Below are positions 26,801-36,631 of a DNA stretch of 64,000 nucleotides, one piece after another. Below the pieces are notes generated by a model that was given only the letters and a program-made list of their open reading frames with translations, did no database searches and was not told the origin of the DNA. This DNA is from Flavobacterium sp. 20NA77.7. GTDB taxonomy: Bacteria; Bacteroidota; Bacteroidia; Flavobacteriales; Flavobacteriaceae. The position numbers and the translations under genes are program-made. The stretch lies in NCBI RefSeq assembly GCF_031326205.1, contig NZ_CP133721.1, positions 1,178,001 to 1,242,000 on the forward strand, read 5' to 3'. How positions within the stretch are numbered: position 1 is the first letter of the stretch; each line of letters begins with the position of its first letter.

Positions 26801-29800
26801 CACATTGACCTGAAGTTGGCGTAAAGGTGTACGTAGTGGTTGTTGTATTGTTTAGCGCCGGTGACCAACTTCCTGTGATACCATTGTTTGACGTTGTTGG
26901 TAATGCCGTTAACGTAGTGCCTGAACAGATTGCACCCACTTGTGTGAATGTCGGTGTAACATTCGGATTTACAGTAATAGTCATTGTAGCTGTTGTAGCA
27001 CATTGACCTGAAGTTGGCGTAAAGGTATAGGTTGTAGTTGTTGTGTTGTTTAGAGCCGGTGACCAATTTCCTGTGATACCATTGTTTGAAGTCGTAGGCA
27101 ATGACATTAATGTAGCGCCTGAACAGATTGCTGCCACTTGTGTGAATGTTGGTGTAACATTCGGATTTACAGTAACATCAACTTTAACCCTTGAACTTTC
27201 ACAACCAGCTAAAGTTTGTGTAACCCAATAAGATGTATTTGATGTTAAAATTGGTGTAGTGAATGGGTTTCCTGTAAATATTGTAGTTCCTCCAGTAGCT
27301 GTGGAATACCAACTTACTGTTGCTCCAGTAGAAATACTTCCAGCTGTTAATGATGCGGTTGAACCAGAACAAATAGTAAAATTTGAAACAGTTGGATTAC
27401 TTGTACCCGTTACTGTAACTTGCATTGTTTTAGTTCCAGTACAACCAAAACCATTATTCCAAGAATAAGTAATTGTATGAGTTCCAACACCAGCTAATGA
27501 AGGATTAAAACAACCATATCCACTACCAATGTAATCTGAAGCTTGACCAACTTTAACATTGGAAACACCAGGTCCTGAAAAAACAGCTGTACCTTTTATT
27601 GAATTTGGCGGAAGTGAAATTTGCATTCCTGAAGAAAATACTCCCGAGAAAAGTATAGTAGCAGTTGCATTATCAGAAACGGTTACAGTGCTACCTGTTG
27701 CAAAATCAGTTCCATTTAAAGTAATAACATAAGCATAAGTTGGCACACAATAAGTAATAATTTTTTGAGTACCTACATTGACTGGGGCGGAAGAACCTTC
27801 TTTTATCAAGATACTTGAATAAGAAATATTTCCATTTCCATCACTAATTGTAAAACCAGGCTGTATATAAGTTCCAACTTGAGTAATTGTTTTTGCTTTT
27901 AAACCATAACAAGTATTATTACAACTTGTTAAATTTGATGCAGTAGGAATAGTGGTTTGCCAAGCAAAGTCAACAGTTGGGACAGTTACTGTAACGGTTT
28001 TAGTTCTTGTCAACGTACAATTATTTGGTGCTGCTAAACCATTATTCCAAGTATAAGTGATTGTATGTGTCCCTGGTCCGGCTAATGAAGGATTAAAAAA
28101 ACCAATTCCTCTATCATTCGTATAATCATCAAGACCTGTTGGATCAAAACCGTTGCTAACACCAGGACCTGAATAAGTAGCTGTTCCCTGAGGAATAATT
28201 ATGTTAGAAGCAGCTGATTCTGCACCAGAAACGATTGTCCAAATACCTGAAGCGACTGTTACACCTGAAATTACATCCATAATTATATAATTATAAGTTC
28301 CAGATGCTGTATTCGTTTTATCTAATTTATAATATTGTCCAGGAGAAGGTCTTAAAAAATAGTTGTTTGAAATTCCATTTGCAGGTACTGTTAATACTTC
28401 AGCTAAAGTATTGTTACCAGCGTCATATCTATTTAAAACAAGATTATTAAGATTTCCTGATGTTGCTGTTATTGTTATTTTTAGAGCAGGAAAAGGGAGT
28501 CCTCCATCATAAACAGTTGGATAAGTAACTGGCCCTAAATAAACACCTGTGTCAGAACACGCAAAAGTTGTTCCAGTATGAATTGTAGATGTTGTATCGT
28601 CATCATACATTTGAATTTGATAATCTTGACACGTAATAGAGGGTATAACAGTATAGTAACCTAAACCTTGTAAGTCTACTGTTGTACATAAAGCTGATGA
28701 GGTTACATTTAATGTGAAACATAATATATAATTACCTGAAGCCAATCCATCCCATTCAGGATTAAATCCACTTGTTACAGATGATGCATTTGTTCTATTG
28801 GGAACAATAGCAGCTCCGCTACAATTACTCGCGGGTTTCAATTGATATGTAATAACTTCTTCCGAAGCCGAAGCACAACCAGAAGGACTTAATGAGGATA
28901 ATTGTTTAAAACCTAAAATTGAAGTTCCTACAGGAACTGTTACCGGAACACAAATCGTTATGTTTTGACCTGGTAAGAGTGTTGGTGTTGCCAATTGATC
29001 ACCAGCAGTATTCAGCGCGGTGGTAATTCCTGTTTGTCCTAATGCTGCTGTTGTTGTCTGTATAGAAACTACAGGACAAGTCGCATTTGCACATGTTGAA
29101 CATGTTGAATTAGTTATGGTAATAGAAGTAGTAGCAACACCGCAAGAAGTTGGAACTGATATTGTATATGTTCCGGGTGAACTTGTATTTGGAGTTACTG
29201 CTCCAGTAGTTGAATTAATAGTTAAACCTGACGGTGTAGCAGAATAATTACCTGTCACTGGACCATTTGTGACATTAATTGTTTGAATAGTTGTATTTGT
29301 ATTTGAAATAGTAGTTAGTGGGTAAGCAATGGAAGTAGTAGAACCTGTTGTTACATTTATTGTAATATCTTCAAAACAAGAAGAAACACCATCTGTTATT
29401 GTTGCTCTATAATTGGTCGTCACTGTAGGAGATACAATTGTAGAAATAGTAGCACTTGTTGTTGTAGCAATTACAGTATTGGTTGATAAATCTGTTATAG
29501 TTAACGTTACAGGTTTGTTTCTAATAATTTTAACATCATCTATACCCCAACTGTCCTGACTCCCTGTAGTTGATTGATGCTGATACCATCTAAATTTTGT
29601 ATTTGTTGTTTGAGCAGCAAGTGGAATAGGAAAGGTTGTTTTGTTCCAATTATAAACATAAGTACCCGCGCCAATATTAGCAGAAGCATTTAAATTGCTT
29701 TCCACACTGGGAAACATCAATTTCATATTCACCCAACTCAAACCATTATCAGTTGAATATTGGACATATATTCCCTCTTTGTCGTCATTAGCTTCACAAC

Positions 29801-30665
29801 CATTTCCTCCATTATCATCTGATGCAGCTCTAAAATCAAAAGATATAACTCCTCCATTACTTACATCAAAAGCATTTGATTCCAAAATTCTAGGAGCGGC
29901 AACATTTTGCATCCAAGCAAATATTGAATTATCTGATTTATTTGTATTATAACCATTATTGGGTTGACACGATAAAACAGATACGAACGCAACACCCCCT
30001 GGTGTTGCATTCCAACCTGTGCCAATTACACCTGTATTAAAAGTATTATCCAAAGCACTTGCTCCAATTGTACCTGTGGCTGTAAGTGTAACACTTTGAG
30101 AAGGGCAAATTGTAGTTTTATCAGCTACTAAATCTATTGTACATCCCGAAACTGAATTATTAAATACAGTTACCAAACCTTCCCATCCCGTAGATTGAGA
30201 AGCACTTAAATTAGTAAACCTAAAAGTTAATGCACCAGTTATATTATTAGCACAAAAAACACCTGGTTTTAATTCCGCTTGCACAACACCACCTAGAGCG
30301 GGTTGCCCAGTGTTAAAAGGACTTCCTGTAGCGTTGTAAGCTAAACTATAATTTCCTTTTAAACTCCCTATATTTGTTGAAGAAACTGAAGTACCATCAA
30401 AAATATCTAAGGCTTCAAAAGAACTAAATGAAGTAAAATCTACGCAAACTGATTTTCCAGAAGGTGGCATAAGTGTTATTGTGTAACTTGTATTCCCATC
30501 ATTTCCCAAAAGACCTCCTGCATCATAAAATGTCTCACCTCCTGTAACATTAACTATACCACCCTGACTTATAAAAATATTCTGTGCTACTAAAAAAGAT
30601 GGCATTAAAAACACAATAATGCTAATACATAATTTAATTGTTATAGTAAATTTTGCTGTAATCAT
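23814..30665 (-). CDS. Giant repetitive T9SS type B surface protein (CUB + 66-aa repeats)
   Basis: A 2283-aa secreted protein. It has a signal peptide (ISIIVFLMPSFLVAQ), then a CUB-like domain (~30-150: VNVTGGETFYDAGGLLGNDG ... FEALDIFDG) and several Ig/PKD-like and MAM-like beta domains. Nine 66-aa repeats follow (~1167-1760; PTFTQV.AICSG.TL.ALPTT..NGITGSW, with Cys pairs), then four more related domains. The C-terminus (FTPNGDGYNDTWNINGF...YIFDRYGKLIKQL) is the gliding-motility-associated type B sorting domain, so it is exported by T9SS. Likely a surface adhesin or matrix protein. A candidate -7 element lies at 30724-30731. Alternative frames through the repeats stay open and are shadows. 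Confidence 0.92.
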   Translation of the reverse strand: MITAKFTITIKLCISIIVFLMPSFLVAQNIFISQGGIVNVTGGETFYDAGGLLGNDGNTSYTITLMPPSGKSVCVDFTSFSSFEALDIFDGTSVSSTNIGSLKGNYSLAYNATGSPFNTGQPALGGVVQAELKPGVFCANNITGALTFRFTNLSASQSTGWEGLVTVFNNSVSGCTIDLVADKTTICPSQSVTLTATGTIGASALDNTFNTGVIGTGWNATPGGVAFVSVLSCQPNNGYNTNKSDNSIFAWMQNVAAPRILESNAFDVSNGGVISFDFRAASDDNGGNGCEANDDKEGIYVQYSTDNGLSWVNMKLMFPSVESNLNASANIGAGTYVYNWNKTTFPIPLAAQTTNTKFRWYQHQSTTGSQDSWGIDDVKIIRNKPVTLTITDLSTNTVIATTTSATISTIVSPTVTTNYRATITDGVSSCFEDITINVTTGSTTSIAYPLTTISNTNTTIQTINVTNGPVTGNYSATPSGLTINSTTGAVTPNTSSPGTYTISVPTSCGVATTSITITNSTCSTCANATCPVVSIQTTTAALGQTGITTALNTAGDQLATPTLLPGQNITICVPVTVPVGTSILGFKQLSSLSPSGCASASEEVITYQLKPASNCSGAAIVPNRTNASSVTSGFNPEWDGLASGNYILCFTLNVTSSALCTTVDLQGLGYYTVIPSITCQDYQIQMYDDDTTSTIHTGTTFACSDTGVYLGPVTYPTVYDGGLPFPALKITITATSGNLNNLVLNRYDAGNNTLAEVLTVPANGISNNYFLRPSPGQYYKLDKTNTASGTYNYIIMDVISGVTVASGIWTIVSGAESAASNIIIPQGTATYSGPGVSNGFDPTGLDDYTNDRGIGFFNPSLAGPGTHTITYTWNNGLAAPNNCTLTRTKTVTVTVPTVDFAWQTTIPTASNLTSCNNTCYGLKAKTITQVGTYIQPGFTISDGNGNISYSSILIKEGSSAPVNVGTQKIITYCVPTYAYVITLNGTDFATGSTVTVSDNATATILFSGVFSSGMQISLPPNSIKGTAVFSGPGVSNVKVGQASDYIGSGYGCFNPSLAGVGTHTITYSWNNGFGCTGTKTMQVTVTGTSNPTVSNFTICSGSTASLTAGSISTGATVSWYSTATGGTTIFTGNPFTTPILTSNTSYWVTQTLAGCESSRVKVDVTVNPNVTPTFTQVAAICSGATLMSLPTTSNNGITGNWSPALNNTTTTTYTFTPTSGQCATTATMTITVNPNVTPTFTQVGAICSGTTLTALPTTSNNGITGSWSPALNNTTTTTYTFTPTSGQCATTATMTITVNPNITPTFTQVGAICSGTTLTALPTTSNNGITGSWLPALNNTTTTTYTFTPTTGQCATTATMTITVNPNVTPTFSQVGAICSGTTLTALPTTSNNGITGSWSPALNNTTTTTYTFTPTSGQCATTATMTITVNPNVTPTFTQVGAICSGTTLTALPTTSNNGITGSWLPALNNTTTTTYTFTPTSGQCATTATMTITVNLNVTPTFTQVAAICSGTTLTALPTTSSNGITGSWLPALNNTTTTTYTFTPDSGQCATTATMTITVNPNVTPTFTQVAAICSGATLTALPTTSSNGITGSWLPALNNTTTTTYTFTPDSGQCTTTATMTITVNPNVTPTFTQVAAICSGATLTALPTTSNNGITGSWSPVLNNTTTTTYTFTPDSGQCATTATMTITVNPNVTPTFTQVAAICSGATLSALPTTSNNSITGSWSPVLNNTTTTTYTFTPDSGQCATTATMTITVNNSPQITFSGNLSYCNGATSSILLSSNQPNTTFTWNVVSSNLSTGTSFIVSGTGSTISQQLALLNNLNQGFVTYLVTPSVNGCIGNSVEIPLTVNPIPTFTITAAQNPICSGEMVNISFTSTIAATQYSWTVTSQVGVTGALSGSGQSINQILLATSPITSGTVTYLITPSLNGCMGIPKSITITVNPKPEIIGTLIPQYICSGESTNITVAASIVGTQFSWQVIDANQVIGYSNGTGGVIQQILTTVGDLQGYVIYEVTPSLNGCIGIPKQYKVFVNPLPKPVLINGPICVSISGIPFGTYELNTGLNTIDYQFSWFLNGNLIVGSDASLVVTQPGTYLVKVKNVQTNCEGQATALVFPITPATSMDITVSEAFADNPTITVNVNVLGNGNLMYQLDNGAYQESNVFYNVEEGLHEIHVIDQEGCTDLNQTVRVINYPKFFTPNGDGYNDTWNINGFQSEDNAVLYIFDRYGKLIKQLFPPGIGWDGTYIGQQLPSTDYWFTVEYTEKQQRKLFKSHFSLKR
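25386..27167. repeat. Nine tandem 198-bp repeats inside the adhesin gene
   Basis: Nine units of 66 codons encode NPNVTPTFTQV.AICSG.. through TTATMTITV. Units differ at a few positions (TPTSGQ versus TPDSGQ, SWSPAL versus SWLPAL, one NLNV). The period is exactly a multiple of three, so copy-number change keeps the frame. Confidence 0.92.
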
Positions 30666-30723
30666 AAGTTCTTCAGTAGATATTTATTAATGAAATTATT
30701 ATATAGTTGAGTAGTTAGTGAGT

Positions 30724-30731
30724 CAAATTTA
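30724..30731 (-). promoter_or_regulatory. Candidate -7 element of the 2283-aa adhesin gene
   Basis: In minus sense this is TAAATTTG, a match to the Bacteroidota -7 consensus TAnnTTTG, about 60 bp before the start codon. I see no clear TTTG at the -33 position. Confidence 0.35.
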
Positions 30732-30809
30732 AAAATAACTTAATGTCATATTTATAAAAAAATAGCTACTTTTTGGAAGTCAGATAGCATCTTTTAATTT
30801 AAAAAAAGA

Positions 30810-30840
30810 GTCTAGGCTTCATAATAAAAGAAGCCTAGAC
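30810..30840 (-). terminator. Rho-independent terminator of the 1790-aa adhesin gene
   Basis: Perfect 11-bp arms GTCTAGGCTTC / GAAGCCTAGAC with a 9-nt loop, followed by seven Ts within a few bases in minus sense. It separates the two adhesin genes into different transcripts. Confidence 0.85.
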
Positions 30841-30901
30841 AATTAGTGTAAGTTACAAACTACTATAACCATAAGAAAAAAACCTTTTATATACACTAAT
30901 T

Positions 30902-33900
30902 TTAATTTTCTCTGTTTAAATAAACCCAGCCTGTTTTTGCAACTCCATTTGCAAAATAAATAACATAATAATAGGTTGCTGAAGGTAATTCTTGACCTCT
31001 GTTGGTATAACCATTCCACTCATTTCTATAATTTTCTCGGTTATAAACTTCTATTCCATATCGATTAAAAATTTCAACTTTAGTAGGATTTAAATTAGAT
31101 AAATCCCAATAGTCATTCAATCCATCCCCATTAGGAGAAATACCTTTAGGAATATCACAATAAATACCATCTATTGAAATATTTTTATTTGTAAAGCATG
31201 TAGATAATGAAGCTCTCACTTCATAAGTAGATGCCTCATTAATTAAAATAGTAGTTCCACTTCCTAATAAATCACCATTAGAATCGTACCAATTGTAAAT
31301 AACATTTGCCTGAATTGGAGTAACAAATAATTCAAAATTAGTTCCATTACAATGTGAATTAATTTCAAAATTATTTATTATTATTTCTGTAACAGTAACT
31401 GTAGCAGTAGCTGAACCTGTACAGGGACTTGTTGCCGATACCGTGTATATGTACGTGCCTGCTCCTGCTAAGGTCGGTGACCAACTACCACCTGATTGAG
31501 GGGAACCCCCTAAGGCTGCAAACAATTGACTTGAAGTAACAGTAGCTCCTGAACAAATCGTTACACTACCATTGCTTCCAGCGTTTGGTACGGATTGCTC
31601 GGTAACAGTAACTGTAGCCGTAGCAGAACCTGTACAAGGACTCGTTGCCGATACGGTGTACGTATACGTGCCTGCTCCTGCTAAGGTCGGTGACCAAGTA
31701 CCACCTGATTGAGGGGAACCCCCTAAGGCTGCAAACAATTGACTTGAAGTAACAGTAGCTCCTGAACAAATCGTTACACTACCATTGCTTCCAGCGTTTG
31801 GTGCGGATTGCTCGGTAACAGTAACTGTAGCTGTAGCTGAACCTGTACAAGGACTCGTTGCCGATACGGTGTACGTGTACGTGCCTGCTCCTGCTAAGGT
31901 CGGTGACCAACTACCACCTGATTGAGGGGAACCCCCTAAGGCTGCAAACAATTGGGTAGTAGTTAGTGTAGCACCTGAACAAATTGTTAAACTGCCATTG
32001 CTCCCAGCGTTTGGTGCTGCTTGCTCGGTAACAGTAACTGTAGCAGTAGCTGAACCTGTACATGGACTCGTTGCCGATACCGTGTATATGTACGTGCCTG
32101 CTCCTGCTAAGGTCGGTGACCAACTACCACCTGATTGAGGGGAACCCCCTAAGGCTGCAAACAATTGACTTGAAGTAACAGTAGCTCCTGAACAAATCGT
32201 TACACTACCATTGCTTCCAGCGTTTGGTACGGATTGCTCGGTAACAGTAACTGTAGCCGTAGCAGAACCTGTACAAGGACTCGTTGCCGATACGGTGTAC
32301 GTGTACGTGCCTGCTCCTGCTAAGGTCGGTGACCAACTACCACCTGATTGAGGGGAACCCCCTAAGGCGCCAAACAATTGGGTAGTAGTTAGTGTAGCAC
32401 CTGAACAAATTGTTAAACTGCCATTGCTCCCAGCGTTTGGTGCTGCTTGCTCGGTAACAGTAACTGTAGCAGTAGCTGAACCTGTACATGGACTCGTTGC
32501 CGATACCGTGTATATGTACGTGCCTGCTCCTGCTAAGGTCGGTGACCAACTACCACCTGATTGAGGGGAACCCCCTAAGGCTGCAAACAATTGACTTGAA
32601 GTAACAGTAGCTCCTGAACAAATCGTTACACTACCATTGCTTCCAGCGTTTGGTGCGGATTGCTCGGTAACAGTAACTGTAGCTGTAGCGGAACCTGTAC
32701 ATGGACTCGTTGCCGATATGGTGTACGTATACGTGCCTGCTCCTGCTAAGGTCGGTGACCAACTACCACCTGATTGAGGGGAACCCCCTAAGGCGCCAAA
32801 CAATTGGGTAGTAGTTAGTGTAGCACCTGAACAAATTGTTAAACTGCCATTGCTCCCAGCGTTTGGTGCTGCTTGAACTGTAACAGTAACTGTAGCTGTA
32901 GCAGAACCTGTACATGGACTCGTTGCCGATATGGTGTACGTATACGTGCCTGCTCCTGCTAATGCCGGTGACCAAGTACCACCTGATTGAGGGGAACCCC
33001 CTAAGGCTGCAAACAATTGACTTGAAGTAACAGTAGCTCCTGAACAAATCGTTACACTACCATTGCTTCCAGCGTTTGGTGCGGATTGCTCGGTAACAGT
33101 AACTGTAGCTGTAGCGGAACCTGTACATGGACTCGTTGCCGATACGGTGTACGTATACGTGCCTGCTCCTGCTAAGGTCGGTGACCAACTACCACCTGAT
33201 TGAGGGGAACCCCCTAAGGCTGCAAACAATTGACTTGAAGTAACAGTAGCTCCTGAACAAATTATTACACTGCCATTGCTTCCAGCGTTTGGTACGGATT
33301 GCTCGGTAACAGTAACTGTAGCCGTAGCAGAACCTGTACATGGACTCGTTGCCGATACGGTGTACGTATACGTGCCTGCTCCTGCTAAGGTCGGTGACCA
33401 ACTACCACCTGATTGAGGGGAACCCCCTAAGGCTGCAAACAATTGACTTGAAGTAACAGTAGCTCCTGAACAAATCGTTACACTACCATTGCTTCCAGCG
33501 TTTGGTGCGGATTGCTCGGTAACAGTAACTGTAGCTGTAGCGGAACCTGTACATGGACTCGTTGCCGATATGGTGTACGTATACGTGCCTGCTCCTGCTA
33601 AGGTCGGTGACCAACTACCACCTGATTGAGGGGAACCCCCTAAGGCGCCAAACAATTGGGTAGTAGTTAGTGTAGCACCTGAACAAATTGTTAAACTGCC
33701 ATTGCTCCCAGCGTTTGGTGCTGCTTGAACTGTAACAGTAACTGTAGCTGTAGCAGAACCTGTACATGGACTCGTTGCCGATATGGTGTACGTATACGTG
33801 CCTGCTCCTGCTAATGCCGGTGACCAAGTACCACCTGATTGAGGGGAACCCCCTAAGGCTGCAAACAATTGACTTGAAGTAACAGTAGCTCCTGAACAAA

Positions 33901-36274
33901 TCGTTACACTACCATTGCTTCCAGCGTTTGGTGCGGATTGCTCGGTAACAGTAACTGTAGCTGTAGCGGAACCTGTACATGGACTCGTTGCCGATACGGT
34001 GTACGTATACGTGCCTGCTCCTGCTAAGGTCGGTGACCAACTACCACCTGATTGAGGGGAACCCCCTAAGGCTGCAAACAATTGACTTGAAGTAACAGTA
34101 GCTCCTGAACAAATTATTACACTGCCATTGCTTCCAGCGTTTGGTGCTGCTTGAACTGTAACAGTAACTGTAGCAGTGGCTGAACCTGTACAGGGACTTG
34201 TTGCCGATACCGTGTATGTGTACGTGCCTGCTCCTGCTAAGGTCGGTGACCAACTACCACCAGATTGAGGGGAACCCCCTAAGGCTGTAAACAATTGACT
34301 TGAAGTAACAGTAGCACCTGAACAAATCGTTACACTACCATTGCTCCCAGCGTTTGGTGCGGCAACTATAGTTATATTAAAAGTCGCAGTACAAGAAGGA
34401 TCTGCGGTATTGGGAGTATAGGTAACCGTATAAGTCCCTACTGTACTCGAAGAAGGAGTTATAATTCCTGTTGAAGGATTTATGGTTAAACCTGTTGTAC
34501 TAGAAAAAGTACCTCCTGATGGACTAAAAGTTGGTGTTTGAGTTCCTGCTGATTTACAAACCGAAGTATTTGAATAACTTAAAGAAGCACTACAAGTAAC
34601 ACAACCAGAAAGAGTAAGTATCATTGTACACGTAGCATCTGGGCTATTTGGACTTTGATCACTAACAGTAAAAGTAATTGTGTGAGTTCCATTTCCTAGC
34701 GAACTCAAAAGTGTTCCTGGTGCGGGTGATTGAACTATTGCTACACTACAATCATCAAAAACTGAAAGTAATGGACGATAATCTGGTAAAGTTCCTGTAC
34801 AAGAAGATAAGGTTTGATTAGGTGCGCAAGAAATAATAATAGGTGCATTTGTTTCGGTAGTACAATTTACAACTGTTGTACATCCTGCAAAACCAGAAAT
34901 GCAACTTACCGTTGTTGATGCAGATTGAGCTAAATCATTTCCGCTGGGAGCACTTCCGGTATTTAAAGCGTAAGAATAATTATTTCCGAATATTCCATCT
35001 TGATTAGCCGTGGTTTGTTTTGAACCTGAATTAGAAACGATAAATTCCGTTGAAGTTAAGTCTTCATTCCAAATATTAACCGCATCACTTCCTCCAGTTC
35101 CTGTTCCACCCCACATATCATTTGCAAATTTACAATTCGTGATGGCTACACTAATAGTGCCTGATTTATCTAAATAAAAATCCAGACCGTTATCAAAATT
35201 TGCATTAGGTTGATTTGAGTTATTAAAATCACATGTATCAAAAGTAAAATTACCTGCAGCTCCCCTAATTGAAATGGAATTCCCATCATTTGAAGTGTTT
35301 GAACTAAACTGGCAAGGATACTCAGTAGGGTTAGTACTTGCACAAAAAAACGCACCTTCAAATTTACAATTAGTGAAAGAAGCTGAGGTAATAGTTCCTG
35401 TGGAATAATAGTGTCCGCCTCCATTGGTATTCCCTGAAGAATCTCCTTGACAGTAATTTCTATTGAAACAAGAATTGGTAACAACTAATATTCCTTTTAC
35501 TTGACTTATAGCTCCACCTGCTTTCGCAGAATTACCAATAAATGTGGTTTTATCAATAGAGACATTTGGGTTGGTACCCAATATTTGAATAGCACCTCCA
35601 AATCCGTCTGAATTTCGAGATTGACTGAAAACCGAGTTTTTTAAAACTAATGTTGAACCATCAACTTTTATAGCACCCCCTGAAGATCCATTAAATCCAG
35701 AACAACTAAAAAATAATCCATTAAATGTTGAACTTGAACCAGAAGATAAATAAATACTTTCTCCATTCGAACTGTCCCCATAATTATTTTTAACAACAAC
35801 ATTAGTCAACTCAAAACCAACAATATTTGTATTTACTAAAATAACTTGACCAATTCCTGTTGTTCCTGCAAGAAAAAAATCAAATAGCTGTAAGCCTTGA
35901 ATGTGAACATTATTCACGGATATGGCAGCAAATCTATCGTCTGTATGGCTGGTAAAAATAGTATTTACAGAACCCGCACCAATAATAGTTACAGATTTAT
36001 TTATAGTTAAACTTTTATTACCCGCTCCTGTATAAGTGCCAGAATCTACATAAATAGTATCTCCATTAGAAGCCGCTGTCAATGCAGCATTAAGCGTTAA
36101 AAATGGATTTGCTGTAGTTCCTGTTCCGGAAGCAGTTCCAATCGCAGTACAATAAATATCTCCAGTAGTTGAAGTATTATTTACATACAAATTTGTTGCA
36201 TTAGCTTTTGTAAAACTAACCATTACCCCTAATAGTATTAGTCTTACACTAATGAAATTGTAAATTTTCATCAT
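30902..36274 (-). CDS. Giant repetitive T9SS type B surface protein (beta-helix + 71-aa repeats)
   Basis: A 1790-aa secreted protein. After the signal peptide (ending FTKANA) comes a right-handed parallel beta-helix of about 430 residues (DGDTIYVDSGTY-type start, then many short Asn/Ser-rich coils). A HYR-like domain follows (~470-555: PIIISCAPNQTL ... HTITFTVSDQSPN), then one Ig-like domain and fourteen 71-aa repeats (~639-1632). The end (GISPNGDGLNDYWDLSNL..VEIFNRYGIEVY) is a T9SS type B sorting domain. Likely a surface adhesin or stalk protein. Each repeat has a conserved ICSG and SPCTGS cysteine. It is monocistronic, with its own promoter-like TATTTTTG and terminator. Confidence 0.92.
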   Translation of the reverse strand: MMKIYNFISVRLILLGVMVSFTKANATNLYVNNTSTTGDIYCTAIGTASGTGTTANPFLTLNAALTAASNGDTIYVDSGTYTGAGNKSLTINKSVTIIGAGSVNTIFTSHTDDRFAAISVNNVHIQGLQLFDFFLAGTTGIGQVILVNTNIVGFELTNVVVKNNYGDSSNGESIYLSSGSSSTFNGLFFSCSGFNGSSGGAIKVDGSTLVLKNSVFSQSRNSDGFGGAIQILGTNPNVSIDKTTFIGNSAKAGGAISQVKGILVVTNSCFNRNYCQGDSSGNTNGGGHYYSTGTITSASFTNCKFEGAFFCASTNPTEYPCQFSSNTSNDGNSISIRGAAGNFTFDTCDFNNSNQPNANFDNGLDFYLDKSGTISVAITNCKFANDMWGGTGTGGSDAVNIWNEDLTSTEFIVSNSGSKQTTANQDGIFGNNYSYALNTGSAPSGNDLAQSASTTVSCISGFAGCTTVVNCTTETNAPIIISCAPNQTLSSCTGTLPDYRPLLSVFDDCSVAIVQSPAPGTLLSSLGNGTHTITFTVSDQSPNSPDATCTMILTLSGCVTCSASLSYSNTSVCKSAGTQTPTFSPSGGTFSSTTGLTINPSTGIITPSSSTVGTYTVTYTPNTADPSCTATFNITIVAAPNAGSNGSVTICSGATVTSSQLFTALGGSPQSGGSWSPTLAGAGTYTYTVSATSPCTGSATATVTVTVQAAPNAGSNGSVIICSGATVTSSQLFAALGGSPQSGGSWSPTLAGAGTYTYTVSATSPCTGSATATVTVTEQSAPNAGSNGSVTICSGATVTSSQLFAALGGSPQSGGTWSPALAGAGTYTYTISATSPCTGSATATVTVTVQAAPNAGSNGSLTICSGATLTTTQLFGALGGSPQSGGSWSPTLAGAGTYTYTISATSPCTGSATATVTVTEQSAPNAGSNGSVTICSGATVTSSQLFAALGGSPQSGGSWSPTLAGAGTYTYTVSATSPCTGSATATVTVTEQSVPNAGSNGSVIICSGATVTSSQLFAALGGSPQSGGSWSPTLAGAGTYTYTVSATSPCTGSATATVTVTEQSAPNAGSNGSVTICSGATVTSSQLFAALGGSPQSGGTWSPALAGAGTYTYTISATSPCTGSATATVTVTVQAAPNAGSNGSLTICSGATLTTTQLFGALGGSPQSGGSWSPTLAGAGTYTYTISATSPCTGSATATVTVTEQSAPNAGSNGSVTICSGATVTSSQLFAALGGSPQSGGSWSPTLAGAGTYIYTVSATSPCTGSATATVTVTEQAAPNAGSNGSLTICSGATLTTTQLFGALGGSPQSGGSWSPTLAGAGTYTYTVSATSPCTGSATATVTVTEQSVPNAGSNGSVTICSGATVTSSQLFAALGGSPQSGGSWSPTLAGAGTYIYTVSATSPCTGSATATVTVTEQAAPNAGSNGSLTICSGATLTTTQLFAALGGSPQSGGSWSPTLAGAGTYTYTVSATSPCTGSATATVTVTEQSAPNAGSNGSVTICSGATVTSSQLFAALGGSPQSGGTWSPTLAGAGTYTYTVSATSPCTGSATATVTVTEQSVPNAGSNGSVTICSGATVTSSQLFAALGGSPQSGGSWSPTLAGAGTYIYTVSATSPCTGSATATVTVTEIIINNFEINSHCNGTNFELFVTPIQANVIYNWYDSNGDLLGSGTTILINEASTYEVRASLSTCFTNKNISIDGIYCDIPKGISPNGDGLNDYWDLSNLNPTKVEIFNRYGIEVYNRENYRNEWNGYTNRGQELPSATYYYVIYFANGVAKTGWVYLNREN
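31379..34360. repeat. Fourteen tandem 213-bp repeats inside the adhesin gene
   Basis: Fourteen units of 71 codons (APNAGSNGSVTICSGATVTS through TVTVTEQS). There is a higher-order pattern: units 2-5 match units 6-9 in their diagnostic variants (VIICSG, then GTWSPAL with VQA, then SLTICSG with TTTQLFG, then VTICSG), a period of 852 bp. Rare variant tracts recur 852 bp apart at DNA level (about 33258 and 34110). Confidence 0.92.
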
Positions 36275-36309
36275 GTTAAGTAGAATTAATTGTATAAAAA
36301 TTAGTATCC

Positions 36310-36317
36310 CAAAAATA
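36310..36317 (-). promoter_or_regulatory. Candidate -7 element of the 1790-aa adhesin gene
   Basis: Minus-sense TATTTTTG matches TAnnTTTG, 36 bp before the start codon. No clear -33 TTTG. Confidence 0.4.
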
Positions 36318-36631
36318 TTTATCCTTTACATACCTTATATTTTAAAAAAATATTTTTTTTGCAGTTCAGTTTGCTTTAATTTCAAACACAAAAACCAACT
36401 TATTTTCCAAAAGAAGTGGTTTAAAGTGATTTTATGTATTTTCTAACCACTTTATCTTTTAGTTGTTTTTGGAACTCAGAAACCAAAACCAGCTTTACAA
36501 ATATTCACATTAATTTTAGATAATCATTAAAAAAATATCAAAATACACATCAAAATATGTATTTTTATACGACTTTTTAGGTAATTATATTACAATATCG
36601 TAATTTAAATTTTTCGCTTTTTTGATGATTC

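Noticed and set aside
25495..27066. Long alternative frames through the adhesin repeats (Cys/Tyr/Asn-rich products)
   Set aside because: They repeat with the 198-bp period only because the unit length is a multiple of three. The main frame has signal peptide, domains and sorting signal; these are shadows. The same holds for frames across 31566-34253.
25386..34360. CRISPR-like arrays
   Set aside because: The tandem units are 198 and 213 bp, coding and contiguous, with no short repeats separated by unique spacers. No cas genes are present.
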